DNA of 64,000 nt from Alistipes timonensis JC136 (GTDB lineage Bacteria; Bacteroidota; Bacteroidia; Bacteroidales; Rikenellaceae), in NCBI RefSeq assembly GCF_900107675.1, contig NZ_FNRI01000006.1:186001-250000 (forward strand), given 5' to 3'. Shown in pieces: positions 30,750 to 38,831 of the stretch (position 1 is its first letter; every line of letters begins with the position of its first letter). The position numbers and the translations under genes are program-made. The notes under the pieces are model-generated. The model had not been told where the DNA came from and made no database searches. It worked only from the letters and a program-made list of their open reading frames with translations.

Positions 30750-31760
30750 TCAGTGCTTGTAAATGTCGATGACATTTTTATTCGAGACGTATTGGAACGA
30801 GCTGCCCAGTTTCAGGAATTTGAGGATGTCGTCCAGCGATTCGTTGTTCACGAACGAGGCGAAATAACGCTCGTGCCTGAGCTGTTCGTCCCGGAGGATG
30901 ATCTTTACGTTGAACTTGCGTTCCAGGTCGGCGGTGATCTCTTCGAGCGTCTGGTTGCGGAAATAAAGGCCTCCGTTCTCCTCGCTCCACGAAGTGTAGC
31001 TCGAAGGCGAGAACTGGAAGGTGTCGACGGCGCCCGTGTGGTGGTCGATGCTCATGTAATTGCCCGGTTCGAGGGTGTACTGCCTGGTGAAGCCGTTGAA
31101 ATTCGCTTCCAGCGAGATGCTCCCTTCGATCAGCGACACCTCGGTCTTCGACTGCTCGGGGTAGGATTTCACATTGAATTTCGTCCCCAGCACTTTGATG
31201 TTGACATTTCCGACCGAGAGGAAAAAGGGCCGCGACGGGTCTTTCTCGATGTCGGCATAGGCCTCTCCGGTGACGAATACCTGCCGGACCTTCCGGTTGA
31301 ACTGCTCGGGGTAGATGATCTTGCTTCCGGCATTCAGCCAGACCGTCGAGTTGTCGGGCAGCGTCACCTGCATTTTTTCTCCGTACGCCACGTGTTTCTC
31401 GATCCAGTTTTTGGGCTTCTGGGTCTGTCCGTTCAGGTAGAGGGCGAAAACGGCGAGCGGCACTGCCATACATGCTGCAATCCTCACCGTCCACTCCCTG
31501 ATCCTGCGGATTGTTTTGCGGGGGCCTGCCGCCCCGCCGATGCCTTTATGAGCGAGCGAAGCGGAAAAACGTTCGAACCCTTTGCGGGAGGAGGTCCGGT
31601 CGATGGATTCCGGCAGTTCGTTCCACAGGACGTAGAGCTCGTTTTCGAACTCCGGGTTTTCGTCCCCGGCGGTAAACCACGAACTGACCTGCTCCCTCTC
31701 ATCGGATACCGGGGTGCCGAAGAAGAAATTCCGTAACGTTTTCTTTGAAAATTGCTGCAT
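30750..31760 (-). CDS. FecR-family anti-sigma factor
   Basis: Inner-membrane anti-sigma regulator of 336 residues. A cytoplasmic N-terminal segment (1-90) precedes one transmembrane helix (about 91-109, TVRIAACMAVPLAVFALYLN). A periplasmic FecR domain (about 120-210, VTLPDNSTVWLNAGSKIIYP) and a C-terminal DUF4974 domain (about 265-334) follow. It should hold an ECF sigma factor until the STN domain of the SusC encoded next door signals glycan binding. The only ECF sigma gene in the window is at 15489-16025, at the far end of the same operon. Confidence 0.93.
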   Translation of the reverse strand: MQQFSKKTLRNFFFGTPVSDEREQVSSWFTAGDENPEFENELYVLWNELPESIDRTSSRKGFERFSASLAHKGIGGAAGPRKTIRRIREWTVRIAACMAVPLAVFALYLNGQTQKPKNWIEKHVAYGEKMQVTLPDNSTVWLNAGSKIIYPEQFNRKVRQVFVTGEAYADIEKDPSRPFFLSVGNVNIKVLGTKFNVKSYPEQSKTEVSLIEGSISLEANFNGFTRQYTLEPGNYMSIDHHTGAVDTFQFSPSSYTSWSEENGGLYFRNQTLEEITADLERKFNVKIILRDEQLRHERYFASFVNNESLDDILKFLKLGSSFQYVSNKNVIDIYKH

Positions 31761-31787
31761 GACGATCTGTTTATTTTGCTGCGCCTG

Positions 31788-33461
31788 CTATTGGGCCGCA
31801 GTTCCTATTGCGTTGTTGCTGTCACCGGCCGCGCCGAGCACGGTGCCTCCGAAGGTGCAGTTCGTGAGGACTGCCGAGGGGCCCTGGCCTGCGATACCTC
31901 CGAACCAGGCCGCCGGAACGGTCGCCGTCGCCAGCCGGACGATATCGCCCGTATTGCCGCAGGCGGTGATCTCCGTTGCGACCGTTGTCGATCCTACGAT
32001 GCCTCCGGCGTTGGCTGCCGACGTGACCGACGCTTTATTCTGGCAGTTGGTGAGCGGGGCGGCCTTGGTTATCGCGCCCACGATGCCGCCTGCTGCGACG
32101 TTGCTGTCGTCGATATTGCTGACGACGGCGCCTTCGTTGGTGGCGTATGCGATGGGAACAGCAGCCGACATGCCGCCCGAGATGCCTCCGACGCCGCTCC
32201 CTGCGGCGGGTGCGGTTTCCAGGCCGTTGAGCGTGACGACGCCTTTGTTCAGGCACGGAGCTTCAGCCGATCCGATCGAGCTGGAACCCTGGCTGTTTCC
32301 GGCGATGCCGCCGACTACGGCCTTTTTGCCGCCTGCCAGCGTGATGCCGCCGTGGTTCTCGCAGCCGAGGATGGTCTGGCCGTTCAACTGTCCGATGATG
32401 CCGCCGACCTGTGCCGCATCGCAGCTTACATGGATGTTGCCGTAATTCTTGCAGTTGGAGAGGGTGAACGCTCCGCCTCCGGCGCCGTTGATGCCTGCCA
32501 CACGGGTCGAGTTGGAGGTAATGTCCGCATAGTTGGAGCAGTCGGTGATGTCGCAGCGTCCGTAGGCGACGATTCCGCCGACACGCGGATTGTCCGTCGG
32601 GCCGGCCATGGTCAGCGTACCTTTCGAAGTGCAGTTTTCGATGCGACCGCCCGTCGCAGTCACCGAGAAGCCGACGACGGCGGCGAGATGTTTCTGTACG
32701 CTTCCCGTGTAATCGTTGGTCGCTTCGACATCCACCGTGAGGTTGCGGATGATGCCCGTGGGGGCCAGGCGCGTGAAGAGGGCCACGATGGGTTGTCCGC
32801 CGCTTTCGAGGCGTCCCGAGATGGTGTGGCCGTTGCCGTCGAAGACGGCTCCGAAAGCCCCCGATTTGTCGTTGGCGGTCGTCTGTCCGCCCATGAGCGG
32901 CAGCGGTGTCGCTCCGGCGTTGATGTCGTTGTAGAGATTGATTACGCCGTTTTCGTCCTGCCATTTGCTGTAATCCGGATCGGCTTCTTTGGTCGCCGAA
33001 GCGATCGCTTCGCCCAGTTCGGTCAGGTCCTTCAGCGAGTAGATGCCCGGTTCGCGGTCTTCGACGACGGGGCCTTCCTGGCTGACGTTAATGAATTTGC
33101 GGACTACGGCGTCGGTTGTAATATCGCCGCATTTGACCGAGATGACGGTTGTGCGCGAACCGTTCTCCTCGCTGAACGGAAGTGCTGTAATGGTAATGGA
33201 TTGTTTGTCAGCGGCAGCACCGCTCTGTGTGGGGACGAAACTCACCCAATCGGACGATGTGTTGATCTCCCATTGGCTGTTCGTCGAGAGAGTCAGGCTC
33301 GAATTGCCTCCCTCCTCCGTGAAATGTAGATTTTCGCTGCTGAGCTCGATCGAGTAGCGCTCCTTCGGCGTCAGCTCGTCGTTGTCGCAGGAAGCCGCAC
33401 TCCCGGCAATTCCAAGCACAACGGCAAGAAACAGAGTTGATTTTAGTCTAAGGTTTCTCAT
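31788..33461 (-). CDS. BACON-domain lipoprotein with GLUG-like beta-helix repeats
   Basis: Predicted surface lipoprotein of 557 residues with Cys25 as lipidation site (SAASC). Residues about 36-128 form a BACON-type Ig domain (NLHFTEEGGNSSLTLSTNSQ, NTSSDWVSF). Residues about 140-555 form a right-handed beta-helix built of GLUG-like repeats, each with VGGI(A/V)G-type turns and N-C-x-N-x-G segments (IENCTSKGTLTMAG, LSNCKNYGNIHVSC, LGCENHGGITLAGG). BACON domains occur in Bacteroidota surface glycan proteins, so glycan or mucin binding is plausible. It is the first gene of locus A, 27 nt upstream of the anti-sigma gene. No TAnnTTTG element is seen in its leader (33462-33590). Confidence 0.8.
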   Translation of the reverse strand: MRNLRLKSTLFLAVVLGIAGSAASCDNDELTPKERYSIELSSENLHFTEEGGNSSLTLSTNSQWEINTSSDWVSFVPTQSGAAADKQSITITALPFSEENGSRTTVISVKCGDITTDAVVRKFINVSQEGPVVEDREPGIYSLKDLTELGEAIASATKEADPDYSKWQDENGVINLYNDINAGATPLPLMGGQTTANDKSGAFGAVFDGNGHTISGRLESGGQPIVALFTRLAPTGIIRNLTVDVEATNDYTGSVQKHLAAVVGFSVTATGGRIENCTSKGTLTMAGPTDNPRVGGIVAYGRCDITDCSNYADITSNSTRVAGINGAGGGAFTLSNCKNYGNIHVSCDAAQVGGIIGQLNGQTILGCENHGGITLAGGKKAVVGGIAGNSQGSSSIGSAEAPCLNKGVVTLNGLETAPAAGSGVGGISGGMSAAVPIAYATNEGAVVSNIDDSNVAAGGIVGAITKAAPLTNCQNKASVTSAANAGGIVGSTTVATEITACGNTGDIVRLATATVPAAWFGGIAGQGPSAVLTNCTFGGTVLGAAGDSNNAIGTAAQ

Positions 33462-33590
33462 AAGTAAATAAGGTTAGTGTTGCCATTCTGTCCCGGCTTG
33501 CGGTCGCGGCAGGATGTTGCATGGTATTGTTACTTACGAGAGACCCGGTGAAACTACGTATTTGCCGGTGATAAAAATTCACGCCGGGCC

Positions 33591-33632
33591 AAAAAACGAC
33601 GGAGCCACGGCTTTAAACCGTGGCTCCGTCGT
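33591..33632 (-). terminator. Terminator at the end of locus B
   Basis: ACGACGGAGCCACGG (33596-33610) pairs perfectly with CCGTGGCTCCGTCGT (33618-33632) around a 7-nt loop. On the minus strand the stem is followed by T6, so it ends transcription of the GH105 gene and separates the two loci. Confidence 0.93.
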
Positions 33633-33650
33633 TCGGAAATTCCCTGTTTT

Positions 33651-35357
33651 TCATTTTTGGAGTTTTTCCATCTCCAATGCGGCGAACAGGAACGGCAGCA
33701 GTCCGTGCGTGTCGCTGCGGATGAAGGGGATGCGCTCGTAGTCCGCAGGATCGGTGCTGAAATTGGTGCCGCCTTTCACGCCGTTGAAATCATCCTCCCC
33801 GCTCACGAAGCTCGTCAACGCCTGCCAGGCCCGGCGGAGCGGCTCTTCGACCTGCTTGCGCGGAAGCCATCCGCGGTTGACGCCGCGGGCGAGGCAGTAG
33901 GTGAAGATCGCGGCACCGGAGGATTCGCGGGCGGAATCCTCCCGGTCGAGGATGTTGCGCCAGTAGCCCTCCGTATCCTGATGACGCAGCACTCCTTCGA
34001 TGTGGGCCCGGTAGATGGCCAGTATCCGTTTGTAATTCCGGTCGCTGCGGGGGAGCGCGTCGAGCACCTCGCACGTCGCCCATAGGGCCCAGCCGTTGCC
34101 GCGCGACCAGTGCGGAACGCGGATGTCGGGATGCGAGGGGTAGCAGGCCTGCCGGTAGAGGCCTGCGCCGGCATCGAAAAGCAGGCGGTTGAAGCCGATG
34201 AGCTGGTCGGCGGCGTCGTGCAGGAGACTTTCGTCGCCCGTCAGGCGGTAGCCGTAGACCAGATAGGGCAGTCCCATGAACATGTCGTCGGCCCAGACCG
34301 ACGGATAGGGGGTGTATTCCCGGGCGAAGACGCCTTCGGTGCGGAACTGTTCGTGGCGCAGGTAGTCCAGCACCCGTTCCGCCTGCCGGCGGTAGCTTTC
34401 GGGCGGATCGGAACTCTCGACGCAGCGGGTGATGTAGGGCATGGCCGGGGCCGATACGTAGTCGAGCATCGGACGGCCTGCGGTGCCGAAGTTGAACGAC
34501 CGGACGGCGTGCAGCCGCCGCGTCTGGTGTTCGGCCAGCGGGAAGGTGCCGAGCGAGAAATCGCACCATGCATCGGCGTAGGCCGCGTATTTCGGATCGC
34601 CGGAGGCGGCGGAGAGGCGTTGCAGAGCCCAGGCGAAGCATCCCACATGGTAATACCATTCGAAGAAGCGTCCGTTGGCGGCCGGCGCCGAGACGATATC
34701 GACGGGCGGGATGTTCCATGCGACGGTGCGGTCGCAGTCCCGGTAAGGCGTGTGGAAAAGCAGCGTGCTGTCCGGGGCGAGCGGTGTGGCAAGATCGCCG
34801 CCGAACGTTCCGAGCACCAGCCACCGGGCCTCTTTGAGCTTCGGTGCGTAGTTTTCGAGCGTGCAGGAGATCTTGCGTCCCCGTTCGGCATAGCGCGAGA
34901 AGTTGCGCGACTGCATCAGGAAAAGGTGTTCGCCGCCGTGGTATTCGGTTTTGACGAGCAGTTTGTGCGGTCCGGCCGTCAGGCGGAGACGGAACGATTC
35001 CGGAAGGCGGTAATCCTTCTCGCCGAACTCCGCGGCGAAGGGGTGCGGCAGGGTGCGTTCGTAGACCACCGAGTCGTCGACCGTGATCCGTACGGGGCCC
35101 GTGCATCCCAGTTCGAAGAGCTCTTCGGTGTCGCCTTCGCACCGGAGCGTCGTCAGGGCGTAGGCCACGCCCTGACGGTCCATGCAGCGGCCGAAATCGA
35201 CGCATCCGAAGTCGGGATAGGCGTTTTGGAGTTTGTATTCCAGTTCGAAGCGGGTGTTGTCGACCACTTTGTCGGCGACCCGGCGGGCCAGTTCGAGCGG
35301 TTCGGCTCCCCGGAGCAGGGCGGGGACCAGCAGGGCGGGGACCAGCAGGCGTTTCAT
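33651..35357 (-). CDS. GH105/GH88-family unsaturated uronyl hydrolase with extra N-terminal domain
   Basis: Predicted hydrolase that removes the unsaturated uronic acid left by a polysaccharide lyase, 568 residues. The (alpha/alpha)6 barrel starts near residue 210 and shows GRPMLDYVSAPAMPY, the WADDMFMGLPYLVYGY motif around residue 353, HWSRGNGWALWATCEVLDAL and SSGAAIFTYCLARGV. Family members are about 370 residues; here about 190 extra residues precede the barrel and look like a beta-sandwich (CTGPVRITVDDSVVYERTLP, LLVKTEYHGGEHLFLMQSR). The start at 35357 begins the signal peptide. The gene is 4 nt after the beta-propeller gene and last in locus B. Confidence 0.88.
   Translation of the reverse strand: MKRLLVPALLVPALLRGAEPLELARRVADKVVDNTRFELEYKLQNAYPDFGCVDFGRCMDRQGVAYALTTLRCEGDTEELFELGCTGPVRITVDDSVVYERTLPHPFAAEFGEKDYRLPESFRLRLTAGPHKLLVKTEYHGGEHLFLMQSRNFSRYAERGRKISCTLENYAPKLKEARWLVLGTFGGDLATPLAPDSTLLFHTPYRDCDRTVAWNIPPVDIVSAPAANGRFFEWYYHVGCFAWALQRLSAASGDPKYAAYADAWCDFSLGTFPLAEHQTRRLHAVRSFNFGTAGRPMLDYVSAPAMPYITRCVESSDPPESYRRQAERVLDYLRHEQFRTEGVFAREYTPYPSVWADDMFMGLPYLVYGYRLTGDESLLHDAADQLIGFNRLLFDAGAGLYRQACYPSHPDIRVPHWSRGNGWALWATCEVLDALPRSDRNYKRILAIYRAHIEGVLRHQDTEGYWRNILDREDSARESSGAAIFTYCLARGVNRGWLPRKQVEEPLRRAWQALTSFVSGEDDFNGVKGGTNFSTDPADYERIPFIRSDTHGLLPFLFAALEMEKLQK
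35315..35344 (-). repeat. 15-bp tandem repeat in the GH105 signal peptide
   Basis: GCAGGGCGGGGACCA occurs twice in tandem (35315-35329 and 35330-35344), encoding a repeated VPALL in the signal peptide. Being a multiple of three, copy-number change would only lengthen or shorten the hydrophobic core. Confidence 0.7.
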
Positions 35358-35361
35358 GGCG

Positions 35362-36753
35362 TCAGAAATTGAGTACGGGATAACGGTGTCCGTAACCTGC
35401 GGACGACAGGCGGACGTTGTCACGGTAGACCTCGGTGTCGAACCTGTCCGGGTTCTCCCGGGCGTTGCGGTCGGCCCAGAAGACGATGCGGCCGTCGGGC
35501 CGCGCCACGACGATCTGTTCGCCCGCCAGCGGCAGCACCTTTTTCGCGGCGACGAGGAGGCCTTTGCCGGTTTTCAGCACGACGCGCCCCGTGCGGTCGT
35601 ACAGAGCTCCGTCCGTGTAGAGTTCGTGGATGCCGTCGCCGTTGAAATCGACGACCGTGCCTTTGATCGGAAAGTCGATTTTCACTTCCTCGCCCGTGCG
35701 GGCGTCGTAGGTTTTGCCGACGCACCCTTTGGACGGGACTGCCTCGCCTTTGAAGGGGTAGCGTCCGGCCATGGCGATTCGTTCGCCGCGGGGACCGAAA
35801 TTGCCCACCCAGCCGTGGTGGTAGTGGCCTTTGCGCTCGGCGATCTCCCAGAGCCGGCGTCCCGTCTGGTCGAACATCACGGCACGCGGCTGCTTGCCGT
35901 CGTCGCCCTTTTCGCGCGTGGTGAAGAAGCACCACCGTCCCGACTCGGCGTCCCACCAGGGCTGCACCAGGTCGGAATGTTCGTTCCAGGCGTCGCCGTC
36001 GAGGATGAAGAGCTGTTCGCCCGTGTCGAACGAGAAGCACCGCTCGCCGTACATGAACTGTTCGCAGCCGTCGCGGCGGAGGTCGAAGATCGGGGTCGAG
36101 TGGCTGCCGCGCGCTCCGCGGCCGTCGTCGGGTATTTTGACCTTCCAGCGGCGGCTCATGTCGCCGTTCCAGCCCTGCATCTGTATCTCCTTGTAGGTGC
36201 CCTGCACGGTCACCAGCACCGGACTGCCGTCGTCGGCATGGCCGCCGATGAGCAGGAACCGCCATTTGTAGCTGTTGGCCTGGTTGTGGGCCGGGGCGGG
36301 CCACTGCCACGAACCGGTCACACGGCCCGTGCGGGCGTCGGCGCGTTCGAGGCGGTAGCCGTCGTAGTCGAAGGGGCGTTCGCAGGTGTTGGCGACGTAA
36401 TAGATCTCGTCGCATCCGTCGCCGTCCATGTCCATCGGCAGCAGCGGCATGAACCACACGCCCGGGATGGTGTGGGGCAGTTCGCGCCGCCACAATTCGC
36501 GGCCTGCGGCGTCGAAGACGGCGATCTTCGGCGTATCCTTCGGGAAGGTGAAATTCCCTTCGTAGGGGTCGATGCTCTTCTCGGCGGAGAAGACCGTGAC
36601 GAATCCCCGTTCGCCGCTGCCGAGGTTGAGCGGCGTCAGCCGGCATTGTTTGACGGGGGTGCCGAGGTCGAGGGTCAGCGCCTCGCGGGGCGAGAACTCC
36701 CGGGCGGAGAGCGCTGCGGGGAGCAGCAGCAGGGTGTACAGCAGTTTTTTCAT
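35362..36753 (-). CDS. Secreted beta-propeller protein, candidate rhamnogalacturonan lyase-like (PL11-related)
   Basis: A 463-residue exported protein (signal peptide 1-17) with repeated propeller blades and calcium-loop DxDxDG motifs: LLPMDMDGDGCDEIYYVAN near residue 110 and VVDFNGDGIHELYTDGALYD near 375. Tryptophans and histidines cluster at SHSTPIFDLRRDGCEQFMYG and GHYHHGWVGNFGPRGERIA. This pattern recalls the eight-bladed family 11 lyases, although it is shorter and lacks their usual N-terminal region. A lyase fits the context: the GH105 gene 4 nt downstream would process its unsaturated products. An FG-GAP-type binding protein remains possible. Confidence 0.55.
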   Translation of the reverse strand: MKKLLYTLLLLPAALSAREFSPREALTLDLGTPVKQCRLTPLNLGSGERGFVTVFSAEKSIDPYEGNFTFPKDTPKIAVFDAAGRELWRRELPHTIPGVWFMPLLPMDMDGDGCDEIYYVANTCERPFDYDGYRLERADARTGRVTGSWQWPAPAHNQANSYKWRFLLIGGHADDGSPVLVTVQGTYKEIQMQGWNGDMSRRWKVKIPDDGRGARGSHSTPIFDLRRDGCEQFMYGERCFSFDTGEQLFILDGDAWNEHSDLVQPWWDAESGRWCFFTTREKGDDGKQPRAVMFDQTGRRLWEIAERKGHYHHGWVGNFGPRGERIAMAGRYPFKGEAVPSKGCVGKTYDARTGEEVKIDFPIKGTVVDFNGDGIHELYTDGALYDRTGRVVLKTGKGLLVAAKKVLPLAGEQIVVARPDGRIVFWADRNARENPDRFDTEVYRDNVRLSSAGYGHRYPVLNF

Positions 36754-36777
36754 GGTCTGATTCTTAAAACCGGAGAA

Positions 36778-36793
36778 CCGGGCTGATGCCCGG
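36778..36793 (-). other. Small GC hairpin between GH28 and the propeller gene
   Basis: CCGGGC (36778-36783) and GCCCGG (36788-36793) form a 6-bp stem with a 4-nt loop inside the 78-nt spacer. There is no immediate U-tract, so it is more likely an mRNA-stabilising or processing hairpin than a terminator. Confidence 0.35.
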
Positions 36794-36831
36794 CCCTCCA
36801 CACATAAAACCGAACCTATCGGTAGAAACCG

Positions 36832-38739
36832 TTACTTTTTCGCGTCGCGGATCTCGCCGTCCTGCTGGTGCCACAGGCCGTAAGGCTCCGTGCGCGAACA
36901 GCTTTCGTAGTCGATGCCCTCGAGCGCGTAATTCTTCACGTCGTCCATCACGATTGCCGGGCGGACGTCGTTGTTGGCCAGCCGCAGCCGCACGTTGCGG
37001 ACCTGCAGTCCGTCGACATGGCGGAAATAGATTCCGTAGGCGGGACAGGTGCCGTAGCAGTCGAATTCGGGGTATTTCTTCTCGTTTTCGGGAACGTCGC
37101 GGTAGATCATCTGCGGTTCGTTGACCGAGCCGAAGAGCAGCAGGTCGCAGTCTTCGATCAGCACGTTCTCGATCGGATGGCCTTTCAGGCCGCCGACGGC
37201 CGTGCCGACGCCCGGGCCGCCCTTGACCTCGACCCAGCCGATGCCGGTGTTGCGGATGTTGCGCAGCGTGACGTTGCGGATGGCGCCGACGGGCGCGGGG
37301 TTCGGGCCGCCTTCGAAGGTCCGGCCGCGGTTGCCCAGCCGCACGACGAACGGAGCCGCGCAGTTGCTCATGCGGATGTCCTCGTAGGTCACGCCGTCGA
37401 TCACCGAGCCGTCGACGGCTTCGATGGCGATCGAATAGCGGGTCCAGCCCTCGGCGTTGCGGACGTGGACGTTGCGGATGGCGCCGTGGGTTTCGGTGCC
37501 GATCTTTACCAGGTTGCAGTTGGCGTAGCGTGCGCGCACGTCCTCGACGAAGATGTTCTCGGCCGGGGTGAGCGACAGCGCTTTGAGGCAGATCGCGTCG
37601 TCGCCGCAGCTGCAGAGGAAGTTGCGGACCACCACGTCGCTGCATCCGCTCAGGTCGATGCCGTCCTGGTTGTTGGTGCCGGTGTAGCAGCGCACGGTGA
37701 CGTTTTCGACACGCATTCCCCGGCAGGCCTCGTAATACTGGGTCCAGTTGGCGCTGCGGGCCAGCGTGACGCCGTCGATCGCGACGTTTTCGCATTCGAC
37801 CATGCGGATCAGGCGCGGGCGTTCGTGTTCGTTGTTGCGGCCCCGCCAGGGATAGCCCTCGAAGAGCGAGCAGCCGTCGATGATGCCGCCGCCGCAGATC
37901 GTGATGTTCGAGGCTTTTTCGGCATAGATCATCTGGAAGTCCTCTTTGCCGCGGAACGACGGAAGGGAGCAGCGCAGGGGCGGGAAATCGTCGTGGTTGA
38001 CCGACCCGCGCAGGATGGCGCCCGCTTCGACGCGCAGCGTGACGTTGGATTTGAGCTGCAGCGTTCCGGTGACATAGATTCCGTCGCGCACCCAGACCGT
38101 GCCGCCGCCTTTGCGGGCGCTGCACTTGTCGATGGCGGCCTGCAGGACGGCGGTGTTGACCGTCGCGCCGTCGCCGACGGCTCCGGCCTCGGCGATGTCG
38201 ACGACGAAGCCTGCGGGACGCACCGTTTCGGGCCATTCGCCCAGCGGACGTACCGCCACGAGGTACATGTTATGCGAACTGCTTCCGTTCTCGCCCAGCG
38301 TCACGTGTTCGCCCCGGCGGTAGGGACGGCGGTAGCAGGTGAAGCGTTCTCCGCGGTCGTTGGCGATATACAGAGAGGTGCGGACGAACGAGTCGAGCCA
38401 GGCGGGTTTCTCCGCGATGGCGTCGTTGTGGGCCACGAAGACCTCGGCGTCGGCCTTCAGGTCGAAGTAGGCGATGTCGCCGCGGTCGAAGCGTTTCGAT
38501 CCGTAGGCCGGCTGAATCCAGTCGGCGCCTTCCAGTTCGGGCGACAGAGCGGTGACGGCGACGGGTTCCTCGCCGTACATGGATACGCCCGTGCGGAGGT
38601 TGCCCTGTTCGAGCCAGTGCGAGATGTTGTAGTTGAACTGCCAGACGTCGAGTACGTCGAGACGTGTGATGAGCCGTGTATCGGCATGTGCGGCCGCCGT
38701 GGCGGCGAGCAGGCAGCAGGTCAGAATGAGTCTTTTCAT
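36832..38739 (-). CDS. Glycoside hydrolase family 28 (polygalacturonase-like) with N-terminal extension
   Basis: Predicted exported pectinolytic hydrolase, 635 residues. The signal peptide (1-19) is followed by a domain of about 165 residues of unknown fold and then the right-handed beta-helix from VDIAEAGAVGDGATVNTAVL onward. The GH28 acidic residues are visible as NQDGIDLSGC (about 356) and CGDDAICLK (about 378). The canonical GHG histidine motif is replaced by IGTETHG. Bacteroidota GH28 proteins of this kind act on galacturonic acid linkages in pectin, often in rhamnogalacturonan. A -7 element at 38768-38775 suggests it starts a sub-operon with the propeller and GH105 genes. Confidence 0.88.
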   Translation of the reverse strand: MKRLILTCCLLAATAAAHADTRLITRLDVLDVWQFNYNISHWLEQGNLRTGVSMYGEEPVAVTALSPELEGADWIQPAYGSKRFDRGDIAYFDLKADAEVFVAHNDAIAEKPAWLDSFVRTSLYIANDRGERFTCYRRPYRRGEHVTLGENGSSSHNMYLVAVRPLGEWPETVRPAGFVVDIAEAGAVGDGATVNTAVLQAAIDKCSARKGGGTVWVRDGIYVTGTLQLKSNVTLRVEAGAILRGSVNHDDFPPLRCSLPSFRGKEDFQMIYAEKASNITICGGGIIDGCSLFEGYPWRGRNNEHERPRLIRMVECENVAIDGVTLARSANWTQYYEACRGMRVENVTVRCYTGTNNQDGIDLSGCSDVVVRNFLCSCGDDAICLKALSLTPAENIFVEDVRARYANCNLVKIGTETHGAIRNVHVRNAEGWTRYSIAIEAVDGSVIDGVTYEDIRMSNCAAPFVVRLGNRGRTFEGGPNPAPVGAIRNVTLRNIRNTGIGWVEVKGGPGVGTAVGGLKGHPIENVLIEDCDLLLFGSVNEPQMIYRDVPENEKKYPEFDCYGTCPAYGIYFRHVDGLQVRNVRLRLANNDVRPAIVMDDVKNYALEGIDYESCSRTEPYGLWHQQDGEIRDAKK

Positions 38740-38767
38740 CGGTTGTGTTTCGGGTTTTCGTTCGGAA

Positions 38768-38775
38768 CAAAATTA
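38768..38775 (-). promoter_or_regulatory. Possible internal promoter before GH28 (-7 element)
   Basis: The plus strand reads CAAAATTA, so the minus strand is TAATTTTG, 29 nt before the GH28 start, in a 92-nt spacer. The same TAATTTTG occurs upstream of the locus B susC. There is no exact -33 box. Confidence 0.4.
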
Positions 38776-38831
38776 CGGCTTCCGGGCGAATGCAATGTAC
38801 AATAAATACCGGGATAGGTGGTGAAAAATGC

